Of a stretch of 64,000 nt of DNA, positions 46,512 through 55,784 are shown in pieces. The notes below the pieces were generated by a model that saw only the letters and a program-made list of their open reading frames with translations, was not told the DNA's origin and did no database searches. Source of the stretch: a virus. The position numbers and the translations under genes are program-made. Positions within the stretch are counted from its first letter, which is position 1. Each line of letters begins with the position of its first letter. The DNA lies in the IMG/VR virus record IMGVR_UViG_3300034355_000696, positions 1 to 64,000 of that record; one strand, 5' to 3'.

Positions 46512-46539
46512 GGTATACTGAGATATATAAAAGTATACC
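46512..46539. promoter_or_regulatory. inverted repeat between divergent oxygenase genes
   Basis: GGTATACT (46512-46519) and AGTATACC (46532-46539) form an 8-base inverted repeat between the two divergent oxygenase starts. It shares GTATACT with the palindrome at 1638-1681. Possible operator. Confidence 0.5.
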
Positions 46540-46564
46540 ATACTAAGAAAGTAAAGGTAGTCCT

Positions 46565-47326
46565 GTGGATCTCAATGCCCAGTGTGTTTATGACCCTAGA
46601 TTAGGTATAGTGTTATACAAAAATGCACTAGTTAATTCGCCAGCTATTATAGATAGGCTTGAAAACGGACTTCAACAAAGTTTTAATCCAAGATTTAAAT
46701 GGTCTTTAGCTACAACAGGTGACGAGAATACTGATACTAGTTATAGAAATTGTAGTGATTTTAAGATTCATCCAGATAATACTAAATGGGAAATGTTTCC
46801 AGAAATAGAAGATATAAAAAATATAACATTTGAGATTAAAGACATTCTTATGTGCGCATTATATGATTATGAAGTAAGGTATCCTGCTGCTAATAAAATG
46901 GATTTTATGGAAAGTTTTAACTTTGTTAAATATGGTCCGGGAGAATACTTTAAGCCACACACAGACCATGGGTTTAGTTACAACGCTACAGTATCTTGCG
47001 TCTTGTATTTAAATGATGACTATGATGGTGGAGAATTAGCATTTAATAGTTTAGGTTTCAAAATTAAACCTAAGGCTGGGGATTTAATATTTTTTCCTTC
47101 AAATTATATATTTGTACACAGTTCAGAGCCAGTTACTTCGGGAATGAAATATTCAGTAGTAACAATGTTTGATTATAATGAAAGAACACATAAAAATTTT
47201 CAATATGGCTATAACCTAGACGGTTCTCTCGCTGATCCCAACGCAGGACGCGGACCAAGATTTACTGATAAAATAGTGCAACCGCTAAAACAACTTGATG
47301 CAGACTATAGATTAATTGGAGTATAA
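46565..47326 (+). CDS. prolyl-4-hydroxylase-like oxygenase, 253 residues
   Basis: GTG start with AAAGG. Contains KYGPGEYFKPHTDHG (HxD), LNDDYDGGEL, FVHSSEPV (distal His) and GMKYSVVTMF, where Lys takes the place of the usual Arg or Lys that binds 2OG. Best read as a P4H-type hydroxylase. First of a co-directional set with 47327 and 48048. Confidence 0.82.
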   Translation: MDLNAQCVYDPRLGIVLYKNALVNSPAIIDRLENGLQQSFNPRFKWSLATTGDENTDTSYRNCSDFKIHPDNTKWEMFPEIEDIKNITFEIKDILMCALYDYEVRYPAANKMDFMESFNFVKYGPGEYFKPHTDHGFSYNATVSCVLYLNDDYDGGELAFNSLGFKIKPKAGDLIFFPSNYIFVHSSEPVTSGMKYSVVTMFDYNERTHKNFQYGYNLDGSLADPNAGRGPRFTDKIVQPLKQLDADYRLIGV

Positions 47327-48064
47327 ATGACAAAAGTAACATTATCAAGAACACATCATAATTCAGTTGAAATAAAACAATCTCGCCTCAAGAGAGATTG
47401 GATGGACAATACATATAATAAACACGCCTACCAGTGCACTCCTGTAACCACGGCAAATGTTAGCGGATGGGAAATGATTCTTCCAGAAGAATTGGTCGTG
47501 ATTTGGGATGGAGGACCTAGTCCAGCAAGAATAATTAGCGGTGGTGTTCATAATGGTTTTCAATTTGCTCATTCAAACATACATGGGATGATATCAATTG
47601 CAACTGGTTGGGCAATAAACACAGAAGAAGGCTACAGTCTGTGGACAACTGGTTCACCAAATTATTACGTAGATGGTGCCTCACCAATGACCGCTAGCAT
47701 TCCAAGTAGTTGGTGGCCAGATGAGGTGCAAACAAATTGGGTAATTCATAAAGTAAATGAACCAGTTACATTCCCTAAAGGAAGTCCATTTTTATTTTTT
47801 ACCATTTATCCAACAGACTTACTGCCAAGCGTTGAGTTTGAAGTTATTAATAGATGGGATGATAAAGATTTGGAAGAATCAAGAAGAAAATATAACGATT
47901 TAAAAATGAAAAATTCACAAGAAAAACCATGGACATGGGTAAAAGGAATAAAAACTGGCGTAGACGCAGATGGTAAAAAAATTGGTCCAGTAACCAAGGG
48001 AATTCTAAAGTTAAATGAATTAGACAATGTAGTAGGAGAAAATAATTATGATGAACTTCAATGA
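47327..48064 (+). CDS. DUF6065-like protein, 245 residues
   Basis: Starts right after the oxygenase stop. Has CTPVTTANVSGWEMILPEE, WDGGPSPARI and IATGWAINTEEGYSLW motifs that I recall from DUF6065 proteins found near phage oxygenases. Function unknown. It overlaps the 48048 start. Confidence 0.6.
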   Translation: MTKVTLSRTHHNSVEIKQSRLKRDWMDNTYNKHAYQCTPVTTANVSGWEMILPEELVVIWDGGPSPARIISGGVHNGFQFAHSNIHGMISIATGWAINTEEGYSLWTTGSPNYYVDGASPMTASIPSSWWPDEVQTNWVIHKVNEPVTFPKGSPFLFFTIYPTDLLPSVEFEVINRWDDKDLEESRRKYNDLKMKNSQEKPWTWVKGIKTGVDADGKKIGPVTKGILKLNELDNVVGENNYDELQ

Positions 48065-48938
48065 CGTTGAAGGAAAGCATTTGGGTGGTGGAGTTGTTCT
48101 GTTTGAGAACGCAGCATCCGTAGATTGGGATTGGATGTATAAATTCTGTGAAAGAAGTATAGAACAAGAAAAAGCAGAAATGTATTCACTTACTACTCAT
48201 CCAAATACAGGTGAAGAAGTCTACGTTAATAATAGTGGTTATTATTTTCCTATTGAGACGATTGAAGAAATGCCATATAGAGCAACGAGAATACATAGAG
48301 ACAAAGAACTTCAAGCGATGAAAACATTAGCTTTTATTGATGAAGTTAAATATAAGTGTTTATTAAAATATATAGAAATGTTTCCTTTAGTATATAAATG
48401 TGTTTGGTGGCAAAGTAGGGGTCACATAACACAATATAAATCAAATGTTTATATGGGCCCACATGCAGACATACAAACAGATTACATGTATGGTGTTCCA
48501 CATCCGAGCCAACAATTAGCTATGAAAAATGTGGTTGGTACAATATTCTACATTAACGACAGTGTTAAATCAGAGAGTGAACTTAACGGAAAGAATTTTA
48601 CGGGTGGTTCTCATTACTTTCCTTATTTGGATGTAGAGTATACTCCTAAAAGGGGAGATGTATTAATGTTTCCTAGTGATTATATGGCAGCCCATCAGGT
48701 AAAGCCAACTGGCGGCGGCGTAAGATACGCTTACCTAGGTTGGTATTGTCATGGTAGCCCAAATAAAGAATTAAATGAAAATGTTCTTGATCCATTAGAA
48801 GACCCAGCAAATTCTACAATGGCAGTAAATGTTTATCTTCCATTTCTTAGACAAGACTACTTAAAGCAGATTGAAGGAAAAGGATATAAAGAGGAATCAA
48901 TGCAGTATCTTGTAGCTTTAAATATGGAGCAATATTAA
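48048..48938 (+). CDS. 2OG-Fe(II) oxygenase, 296 residues
   Basis: Has PHADIQTDY (HxD), the double-stranded helix region IFYINDSVK, a distal His in MAAHQVKPTGG and Arg in GVRYAYLGW. It overlaps the DUF6065-like gene by 17 bases, so the two are translationally coupled. Confidence 0.8.
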   Translation: MMNFNDVEGKHLGGGVVLFENAASVDWDWMYKFCERSIEQEKAEMYSLTTHPNTGEEVYVNNSGYYFPIETIEEMPYRATRIHRDKELQAMKTLAFIDEVKYKCLLKYIEMFPLVYKCVWWQSRGHITQYKSNVYMGPHADIQTDYMYGVPHPSQQLAMKNVVGTIFYINDSVKSESELNGKNFTGGSHYFPYLDVEYTPKRGDVLMFPSDYMAAHQVKPTGGGVRYAYLGWYCHGSPNKELNENVLDPLEDPANSTMAVNVYLPFLRQDYLKQIEGKGYKEESMQYLVALNMEQY

Positions 48939-49165
48939 TGTCTAATATTTCAAAAGAAGAACTTGATTTAATCAAGGAAAAAACTTGTGTATATTTAACA
49001 AAATCTATTCACAAATTATGTTTTTTGCTTGGTAAAGATCCAGAAAAAGCAATGACATCAGAATCATTAAACGATCTCTTAGATACAGAAGATGTATCTA
49101 GAATGCAAATAGATGCAATTACCTCACTATATAACCAGGTAACTGCATTAAAAAAACTTAATTAA
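48938..49165 (+). CDS. small helical protein, 75 residues
   Basis: ATG overlaps the previous stop. Begins MSNISKEELDLIKEKT and is largely helical. Function unknown; within the oxygenase operon. Confidence 0.55.
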   Translation: MSNISKEELDLIKEKTCVYLTKSIHKLCFLLGKDPEKAMTSESLNDLLDTEDVSRMQIDAITSLYNQVTALKKLN

Positions 49166-49166
49166 T

Positions 49167-49373
49167 ATGAAACCAAAAGAAATTAGCGAAGAACTCATTC
49201 ATGAGTTTACAGAAAAAATGGATGATGTAGTGCCTTCATATTCTGAAGAAGATGAAAACATTGTAATGGAAAACGGTGGCACAACTAGAGAATATGTTTT
49301 AACAAACGACTTTGCTGAAATGAATAGATATATAATACTTCCTTTGTCTCCAGGTATAGAAGATCTAATATGA
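49167..49373 (+). CDS. small acidic protein, 68 residues
   Basis: Begins MKPKEISEELIHEF and is acidic. It precedes and overlaps the 49370 gene. No domain recognised. Confidence 0.5.
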   Translation: MKPKEISEELIHEFTEKMDDVVPSYSEEDENIVMENGGTTREYVLTNDFAEMNRYIILPLSPGIEDLI

Positions 49374-49666
49374 CCTATAACGCAATTGATGATCTAGCAT
49401 ATATAGATAGGCAGATTATCTTTTATCTCTACTGCATTGGTTTTGACGGCGCTAAAATAGATTCTTATAATATAGATGAAATCATAGCTGCTACTAGATC
49501 TATAACCTTGGCTCCAATAGATGATGTTGAATCTGGTAAATTAAATTTAGGTCAAGATCTTTCTTATTTATATTTAAAAAATCAAAGAATCTCATTAATA
49601 GGAAACATAAGAAGATTATGGCACATGCGTCAGATAGCAATGGGGGCAATCAAATATGATGTATGA
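49370..49666 (+). CDS. hypothetical protein, 98 residues
   Basis: Overlaps the previous stop by 4 bases and the next start by about 10 bases. Begins MTYNAIDDLAYIDRQI. Helical, unknown family. Confidence 0.5.
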   Translation: MTYNAIDDLAYIDRQIIFYLYCIGFDGAKIDSYNIDEIIAATRSITLAPIDDVESGKLNLGQDLSYLYLKNQRISLIGNIRRLWHMRQIAMGAIKYDV

Positions 49667-50360
49667 AAAAGATTATTTCGATAATTTAGTTAACTTAATT
49701 AAGTATGTAGATGTGGAATCTATTGATGAATCAATAAAAAAAAGTAAAAATGTTAAAAACTATTTAGATACTTTATCTTTAGATAAAAGAAAAATAGCTG
49801 CAGGGATGGATTTCTTAATTTGGTATTTTGATGTATTTAGTCAAGAAACTCATTTCTGGAACACCAATCAAGCATACTACTATGCGGCTAACACTCATGA
49901 GTTTGGGTTCCTAACTGCTAATCCTAAAACATCTTTAATGACCCTCCCAGCATTTAATACAGGACTAGTTAGATTAATGCAAAAAAGATCAAAGCTAACA
50001 CTCCTTAATAATTATCAATTAAATCTATTTGAAAGAATAATAAAAAAAGATAATGAAGATTGGGATTATAATACCATTTCAATGCAAGATATAGAGTCAA
50101 GTAATGCCGGGACCTATGATTTTATCTGCATGAGCATACATGACGTTTTACATGATCCTGAATTAGTAGTTAAATTTTACAATATGCTAAACAAAAATGG
50201 GACCATAATGATGCTTTATACTGGAACTGATTCTCTATATAAAGATGAGTCTGTTTTTACAGATTTTTACGAAGTTCACGAGTATCTTAAAAATATAGAG
50301 AATTCCTGCGTTTACCATAATCCAACCGGGGCCGCTGTTACATATGCAGTAAAACTGTAG
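49656..50360 (+). CDS. methyltransferase-like protein, 234 residues
   Basis: Ends with YDFICMSIHDVLHDPEL, then KNGTIMMLYTG, a late strand of a class I methyltransferase fold. I do not see a clear glycine-rich SAM-binding motif I, so the call is weak. Two Mets at 49656 and 49659. Lies in the oxygenase operon. Confidence 0.45.
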   Translation: MMYEKDYFDNLVNLIKYVDVESIDESIKKSKNVKNYLDTLSLDKRKIAAGMDFLIWYFDVFSQETHFWNTNQAYYYAANTHEFGFLTANPKTSLMTLPAFNTGLVRLMQKRSKLTLLNNYQLNLFERIIKKDNEDWDYNTISMQDIESSNAGTYDFICMSIHDVLHDPELVVKFYNMLNKNGTIMMLYTGTDSLYKDESVFTDFYEVHEYLKNIENSCVYHNPTGAAVTYAVKL

Positions 50361-50373
50361 TACTATATATATT

Positions 50374-51051
50374 ATGATTATTATAGACAAATACATAAAA
50401 GATCAGATTCTATTAGATGAAATTAAATATACCAAAGACTTTTTCCCGGAGTCAATGGGTGATGAAGATCGTATTGCAATTGTTTTAAATGGATATCATG
50501 ATGAGTTATCCGATTGTTTTGCCCCTTATATGTTCTGGGATGGGTGGCATAAGTCTGAGGCAAATACACCAAGGAAAAGATTAATTAAAGCAATCTGGGA
50601 AAATAATCTTCCTTTTCCAATTGAGGAATTGTGCGGATTTGAATATTGGACTAGGACTTTCAAGCCAGGACAATTCTTAGATGTTCACGTAGATGAGGAT
50701 ACTTTTCTATACGCAGATACCAAAATCTTCAGAGGGCCAAAAATTGGATGTGTGTACTATCCGGAAACAAATGATGTTGTTGGTGGCTTCTTAGAGCTTC
50801 ACCCTAAAGCTGTATCAGAAGACACTCCAAACGCCCTTGAGAGAGAAAATATGGATACACTAGTTGTTCCAATTGAACTCAGAGAAAGAATAGCCTGTCT
50901 GCCAAATAGGTTAATTATTTTCGATGCTGGTCACGTTATACACAATACAACCCCGCCAATTTCCGGGGTGAGAAGGGTTGTGGTTATCAACGTTTGGCAC
51001 AGGGATAGTCCCCCAATAGCCTTAAAGGCTAACAAGTTTTATTACGAATAA
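50374..51051 (+). CDS. 2OG-Fe(II) oxygenase, 225 residues
   Basis: Has FKPGQFLDVHVDEDTF (HxD), YYPETND, a distal His in AGHVIHNTTP and Arg in GVRRVVVINVW. Fourth oxygenase-like gene of the island and the last before the neck module. Confidence 0.8.
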   Translation: MIIIDKYIKDQILLDEIKYTKDFFPESMGDEDRIAIVLNGYHDELSDCFAPYMFWDGWHKSEANTPRKRLIKAIWENNLPFPIEELCGFEYWTRTFKPGQFLDVHVDEDTFLYADTKIFRGPKIGCVYYPETNDVVGGFLELHPKAVSEDTPNALERENMDTLVVPIELRERIACLPNRLIIFDAGHVIHNTTPPISGVRRVVVINVWHRDSPPIALKANKFYYE

Positions 51052-51067
51052 TAATTTAACTTTATAT

Positions 51068-51081
51068 CATTACTATATAGT
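51068..51081 (+). promoter_or_regulatory. TTACTATAT late-promoter-like motif
   Basis: CATTACTATATAG about 25 bases before the 51104 start. Confidence 0.5.
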
Positions 51082-51103
51082 TAATACTTTTTAAAGGACA
51101 TTT

Positions 51104-51478
51104 ATGTTATATAATGACATTATTGACTATAACCAATCTGGTATTCAATATAATGGAACCGTTGTATTAATAATAGAGGGAATATCAAATCCTGTCATTT
51201 TAAATGATATAAAAGTTAACTTTGGTGGAAAAGAAGACTATTCGGTAGCTACCGCAATAGGCGTTGTAAGTATAGATCTAGCTCCAAACGGTATAATCAC
51301 GATACAGGCCCTCCAGAAAGAAGGCGCTGCGCTTATTCAAGCTAGCGAAATAACTATACATTCTGGCTCTCTTATTACAATAGAAATTGCCGAAAAAGAA
51401 GGCGCTGGGATTATCCAGGCAAGTGAAACAAATATAAACTCTGGCACACTTGTTAGTGTTCAGAATCAGAGTGAATAA
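51104..51478 (+). CDS. repeat protein of 124 residues
   Basis: AAAGGA ribosome site. The C-terminal half has two copies of an about 33-residue unit (KEGAALIQASEITIHSGSL and KEGAGIIQASETNINSGTL). Short virion or fibre-associated protein. Unrecognised. Confidence 0.6.
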   Translation: MLYNDIIDYNQSGIQYNGTVVLIIEGISNPVILNDIKVNFGGKEDYSVATAIGVVSIDLAPNGIITIQALQKEGAALIQASEITIHSGSLITIEIAEKEGAGIIQASETNINSGTLVSVQNQSE

Positions 51479-51500
51479 CCTCACCAACACAATTTAAAGT

Positions 51501-51514
51501 ACTACTATATAAAT
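51501..51514 (+). promoter_or_regulatory. TTACTATAT-like late motif
   Basis: ACTACTATATAAAT about 25 bases before the 51537 start; a TATAAATA overlaps it on the plus strand. Confidence 0.5.
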
Positions 51515-51536
51515 ATCTACTTTTTAAAGAGGGAAA

Positions 51537-52427
51537 ATGGCAAATATACTAGTCAATGATACTGTGCGTCTAAAGGTTAAGTTTATTGACGTAGATGCTA
51601 ATGGTAATCAAGTAGAGGTTTCTCCCGTATCAGTTTCTATGGGTATAACAAATTCAAGTAATGTGTTAATAATATCAGTTACCCCTACGTCGCTTAGTGG
51701 TTCTGAATTCTACTACGACTACACTCCATTAACAGCTGGTACATATAAGGTTTCCTTTAATGGAATTCTAGCAAACAATACTACGATTAGCGTTAATCAA
51801 CAGATATACGTAAGTACTCCAACAGAGGACTATAGGCCAACAGTCTTCTTGAGAGAGGATGAAATAATAGCTTTTGCAGCGGATATAGAGCCATTGTATC
51901 TTGATCCGGAGCAACTTCTCCCGTATTTCCCTGACGCTTCCCTTTTGGAAATAGGTGAATTTGTACATAACTATTCTATAGAAATAAAGAATATATTTAA
52001 ATTATTAGAAACTGAAGATGGAACAAATATTCCATTTACAGCATTTGAATATGTAAGAGCAGCCACCTGTTGTGAGCTGACAAGAGTTTATGGAAATGGC
52101 GGAGATGATGAGCTTTCGGTAAGGCTTGGCGATCTTTCGATAACTAACAAAAATTTACCTAGAAACACTTTAAGTAGAGCTAACGCTACCACTTGGTGTC
52201 AAATTGCAGCAATGCTTAGAAAAGAAATGTTAACATCAAAAGTTGGAATGAAAGCAGTTCAACCAAAAGGTTTACCAAGTCTTCCAACAATTGGAGCCGG
52301 AAGAACTATGGATCCATATACTGGATTGTCAGTTTACTACACTCCAAGAGACCTATATGGACCAACTCATATCCAGTCGCCAGACCAGAATCCAATTCCA
52401 GAAAGAGGAATAAGGAAGTATGATTGA
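51537..52427 (+). CDS. probable head-tail connector with Ig-like N-domain
   Basis: The N-terminal 110 residues look Ig-like (VRLKVKFIDVDANGN). The C-terminal part reads LREDEIIAFAADIEPLYLDP and FEYVRAATCCELTRVYG, like head-tail connector or completion proteins. Position at the start of the neck/tail module supports this. No CGG site. Confidence 0.65.
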   Translation: MANILVNDTVRLKVKFIDVDANGNQVEVSPVSVSMGITNSSNVLIISVTPTSLSGSEFYYDYTPLTAGTYKVSFNGILANNTTISVNQQIYVSTPTEDYRPTVFLREDEIIAFAADIEPLYLDPEQLLPYFPDASLLEIGEFVHNYSIEIKNIFKLLETEDGTNIPFTAFEYVRAATCCELTRVYGNGGDDELSVRLGDLSITNKNLPRNTLSRANATTWCQIAAMLRKEMLTSKVGMKAVQPKGLPSLPTIGAGRTMDPYTGLSVYYTPRDLYGPTHIQSPDQNPIPERGIRKYD

Positions 52428-52792
52428 TCCAAAACGCACATTAAGCAATATACTGCGTAGTTGGGGTCACAATGTATTAGTTCAAAAAGTATTAGATCAG
52501 AAAACTATGACCTATAGCAAAAAGATGCAAAGATACACCGTAAGAGCTGTGTATCCGGGGGCTCAACGGATTTGCTAATATATTAGAAGAAAACATACAA
52601 GGCTTAACCGTTAGTTCTGAGGTAATATACTATTTTCAAGATACGGCAAATATTAAATCTGGTGATAGAATATACGAAGACTATTCAAGTGGTCAGCAAA
52701 TTTTTTTAGTAGACTTTTCTGCTCCGGTAAGAGGTAGAGGTGGAAAAGTAGTTTACTGGGTTGCAGGTGCGACTAGAGAAAGTAAAAATTAA
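52420..52792 (+). CDS. head-closure-like neck protein with CGG site
   Basis: 123 residues when the CGG at 52567-52569 (codon 50) is shifted +1, reading VYPGAQ-G-FANILEENIQ. The straight frame stops 2 codons on. The C-terminal half reads SGDRIYEDYSSGQQIF, typical of small head-closure/stopper proteins. AAGGAAG precedes the ATG and the ATG overlaps the previous gene. Position fits a neck gene before the sheath. Confidence 0.8.
52567..52570 (+). other. CGGA recoding site 13
   Basis: CAA-CGG-ATT-TGC-TAA unshifted. Skipping C gives Q-G-FANILEE and opens 73 further codons. Confidence 0.9.
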
Positions 52793-54868
52793 ATGTTAAG
52801 AGTACACAATGGTCAGTTGGTAAAGTTTAGATTTGCCTTTTTGGTAAACGGTGAGTTCTACGACCCTTTAGATCAAGCTACTCCTGTAGATATATATGCA
52901 ACAGTTTCAAGAGGTGATGGCAATATAATTCATTCTTCTACTTCATTGATTAATACAAGTTATCGAATCATATCGATAACACCACCAAGTTCAATAGTGA
53001 GTGGTCACATTTCAGCAACATTTACATTTGATGTAGATCATAAGTTAGCCGCTGGAGATACCGTAATCATCTATGGTGTTGGCGGTGGATATAACGCAGA
53101 GTACACAATCACATCTGCACCAACTACAAAATCAGTAATAGCAAGGACAGCTGCTACTACTTTACCAAGCTTATCGAGTTATGACTCCGCAAAAGTGTAT
53201 GCAAGAGCAGCTCTCAAAACAAATTCTTACTATGATAGACCATCAGGCTCTGAGTACGGCTTTTATTATAAAATTCCAGATACGCTTTTTGGCGGGACTT
53301 ATACCGTCTCCATTCAATGTGCATACAACGATAGAACTCAGGTAATTGAACATCACTTTGAAGTATCTAGAAGTCAAATTGGTAGAGTCGGAAATATAGT
53401 ATATAAAAAAATAGAAAATGGAGTGATAACTTTATCAACTGATATTGATCACAACTTATCATCTGGTGATCAAATTTCAATATCAGAAATAAGTGCAGCC
53501 TTTAACGGAAATCATTTTATCTCCTCAGTCCCAGCGAATAATAAATTTTCTATTAAAACAAATATTCCATTATCTAATGGAGAACAACTTACAACAGGAA
53601 AATATTCTGTCATCAATACAACTGGAGTATCTAAAGATTTAACAGGACCAACAACTGGTGCAAGTATTTCGAAGAGACCAATTTTTGATTCACTAGAAGA
53701 ATATTATAATACCAATTCAATATTATTTATAGGTCATAGCGATGGAATCGAACTAAATCAAATTATAAAAATTAATTCAATTCAAGAAGCTACTAACCTA
53801 TTGGGTGCAAATACTTCTTCTCCCCTTCTAAGAGGAATTCACGATGCGTTTAGTTGCGGAGCAAAGTCTATATTCATGATGGCTTCTGCGCCAATGTCAG
53901 AATATATTGATGATATTTCTCAAAGACTTATCGACATGCCAATACTTTTTTCAGCGGAAACAAATTCTAATGTAAACTTTTATGAAAAATATTATGAAAG
54001 ACTAGCAGTAAGTTACGATATAGCAAAAGGGCTTGACTTCATTGACATAATAGTGCCACTCGAAACTTCGATGATAAATACTGGGTCTGTTGACTTTATA
54101 GCTCAACTAGCTGTTCATTGTTATTCTTTCAATAATGCTACTGGATATGTGCAAATGGGAATCATTGGTTCTAAAAATAATGGAACAAAAGACAGTGATG
54201 TTCAACTTCTAGAACAAAATACTAGACTTGTAAATAAATTTACCACTTACTCAATAAGTGGAGAAATAGAAAGTGATATAGGTAGATATATTATTCCCGT
54301 ATACGGAGAATTAACTTTCAATCATATAGGTTTTGGAAGATCATATACGAGTTCAGCTGCAGCAGCATTTGCTGGAATGATGTCGTCAACTCCAGTCTAT
54401 AATGGGATAATTAGAAAAAGAATACCAGGAGCATATTCTGTTTATGGTTCTAATTTATCTGGAGATTCATTAGCTAGGTTAGATAACCTCGGTGTCAATG
54501 TTGTGTACAGAACGCGCAAAGCACTAAGGGGTAACCCGTATGAAGTAAACATATCTAATGATTATACATTAGCTAATAAAAATAGCTCTTTTACAAAAGC
54601 TCCGCAAATGAGATTAGTAGCTATGGTTATAACTGAAATAAAAGCTATAGCAAATGATGGCATAGGAAAGAACGCAGAAGATAAAGTAATTTCACAAGTT
54701 AAAGCAATGCTAGACATGCTAGTATCTACTAGAACTATTAAGGATTATAAACTTCAATCATATGGATCTAAAACAGAAAGAGGAACTTTAATTTTTGAAA
54801 TAAATTTAGTTTCTTCTCTTGGTTTAAAAAGTATTAATTTTTCCATAATTACAGGACCAGGAGCGTAG
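52793..54868 (+). CDS. tail sheath-like protein A, 691 residues
   Basis: Starts right after the previous TAA. The C-terminal half reads IGFGRSYTSSAAAAFAGMM, RIPGAYSVYG and NRKALRGNPYEV, as in tail-sheath proteins. The long N-terminal part has Ig-like and beta modules. A second sheath-like protein is at 55785. One may be the main contractile sheath and the other an alternative sheath or fibre collar. Neither has a CGG site. Confidence 0.7.
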   Translation: MLRVHNGQLVKFRFAFLVNGEFYDPLDQATPVDIYATVSRGDGNIIHSSTSLINTSYRIISITPPSSIVSGHISATFTFDVDHKLAAGDTVIIYGVGGGYNAEYTITSAPTTKSVIARTAATTLPSLSSYDSAKVYARAALKTNSYYDRPSGSEYGFYYKIPDTLFGGTYTVSIQCAYNDRTQVIEHHFEVSRSQIGRVGNIVYKKIENGVITLSTDIDHNLSSGDQISISEISAAFNGNHFISSVPANNKFSIKTNIPLSNGEQLTTGKYSVINTTGVSKDLTGPTTGASISKRPIFDSLEEYYNTNSILFIGHSDGIELNQIIKINSIQEATNLLGANTSSPLLRGIHDAFSCGAKSIFMMASAPMSEYIDDISQRLIDMPILFSAETNSNVNFYEKYYERLAVSYDIAKGLDFIDIIVPLETSMINTGSVDFIAQLAVHCYSFNNATGYVQMGIIGSKNNGTKDSDVQLLEQNTRLVNKFTTYSISGEIESDIGRYIIPVYGELTFNHIGFGRSYTSSAAAAFAGMMSSTPVYNGIIRKRIPGAYSVYGSNLSGDSLARLDNLGVNVVYRTRKALRGNPYEVNISNDYTLANKNSSFTKAPQMRLVAMVITEIKAIANDGIGKNAEDKVISQVKAMLDMLVSTRTIKDYKLQSYGSKTERGTLIFEINLVSSLGLKSINFSIITGPGA

Positions 54869-54869
54869 T

Positions 54870-55682
54870 ATGCAGTCTTCATTCCCATTCCCAGGTAGCT
54901 TTAATGCTGACCAAGCACCAGGCAATAAGTGGGAGCAATATACGGAAAGTAGAGATAGGCTTCGAGAGCAAGATCCTAAGTATTATAATGATACTGATTC
55001 AAGGAGATTAAAAGCCGAAGGAAATTTAACCTATCTTGGATTTATCGAAGTTGTCAAAATGCTTTGGGAAAACTCGTATCCAGACATACCAATTGTGGCA
55101 ACATTTGGAGGCAAGTTTGCATCTTACCCTTGTGTAGCCTATGGCCTTGAATTAAAGAGAGCTCATAATCAAGAACCCAAAATGCGATACAGGGATAAGG
55201 CTTTAGGTGAAGATGGTAAATATTACATTATAGAAGGTCAGCGTTTTCAGAACGTTGTTTCCTTTACTGTTATGGTTGAAGCCAATGCTGGTCAGTTGTC
55301 AGGCGACGAACAACGATATGCTGGCGCAGAAGTAGCCGATAGAATTATGGAAATATTTGAAGATTTTATGTTGGAATATACTCCAGTCTTTAAGAGACTG
55401 GGCGCATCAGAATTCGTATATGCTAGAAGGGTTTCGGATACCGAAACAAACATGGACCAAACTGATGTAGTTAAAAGAACGGTTACATATTTGTTAACAA
55501 CTGAAAAGATACATGTATCAGCAGTTGATAAGATTGAGTCAATTGTGGCCGATATACGCCAATGGGTTTCCTATGAAAAGCAGCTAGTTGATCAAGCAGC
55601 TGCGACTCCTTCTTCATATTACAATCCAGATATGAACCTAGGTATTGTAGACTTATTCCAAAGTGCTACCCCGAACTCATAA
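54870..55682 (+). CDS. tail completion-like protein, 270 residues
   Basis: AGGAG before the ATG. Includes TYLGFIEVVKMLWENSYPD and IPIVATFGGKFASYPC, with a helix-rich N-terminal part. Position between the two sheath-like genes suggests a tail terminator or completion protein. Unproven. Confidence 0.55.
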   Translation: MQSSFPFPGSFNADQAPGNKWEQYTESRDRLREQDPKYYNDTDSRRLKAEGNLTYLGFIEVVKMLWENSYPDIPIVATFGGKFASYPCVAYGLELKRAHNQEPKMRYRDKALGEDGKYYIIEGQRFQNVVSFTVMVEANAGQLSGDEQRYAGAEVADRIMEIFEDFMLEYTPVFKRLGASEFVYARRVSDTETNMDQTDVVKRTVTYLLTTEKIHVSAVDKIESIVADIRQWVSYEKQLVDQAAATPSSYYNPDMNLGIVDLFQSATPNS

Positions 55683-55726
55683 TATTTAGTAGGATACGTA
55701 AATCTAGTTAGTTTTTACAGGTACCC

Positions 55727-55740
55727 CATTACTATATCTT
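55727..55740 (+). promoter_or_regulatory. TTACTATAT late-promoter-like motif
   Basis: CATTACTATATC about 45 bases before the 55785 start. Confidence 0.5.
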
Positions 55741-55784
55741 TCGAGTTAATCCAATAAATCGCTGACTCGGAGGTTAATAATAAC

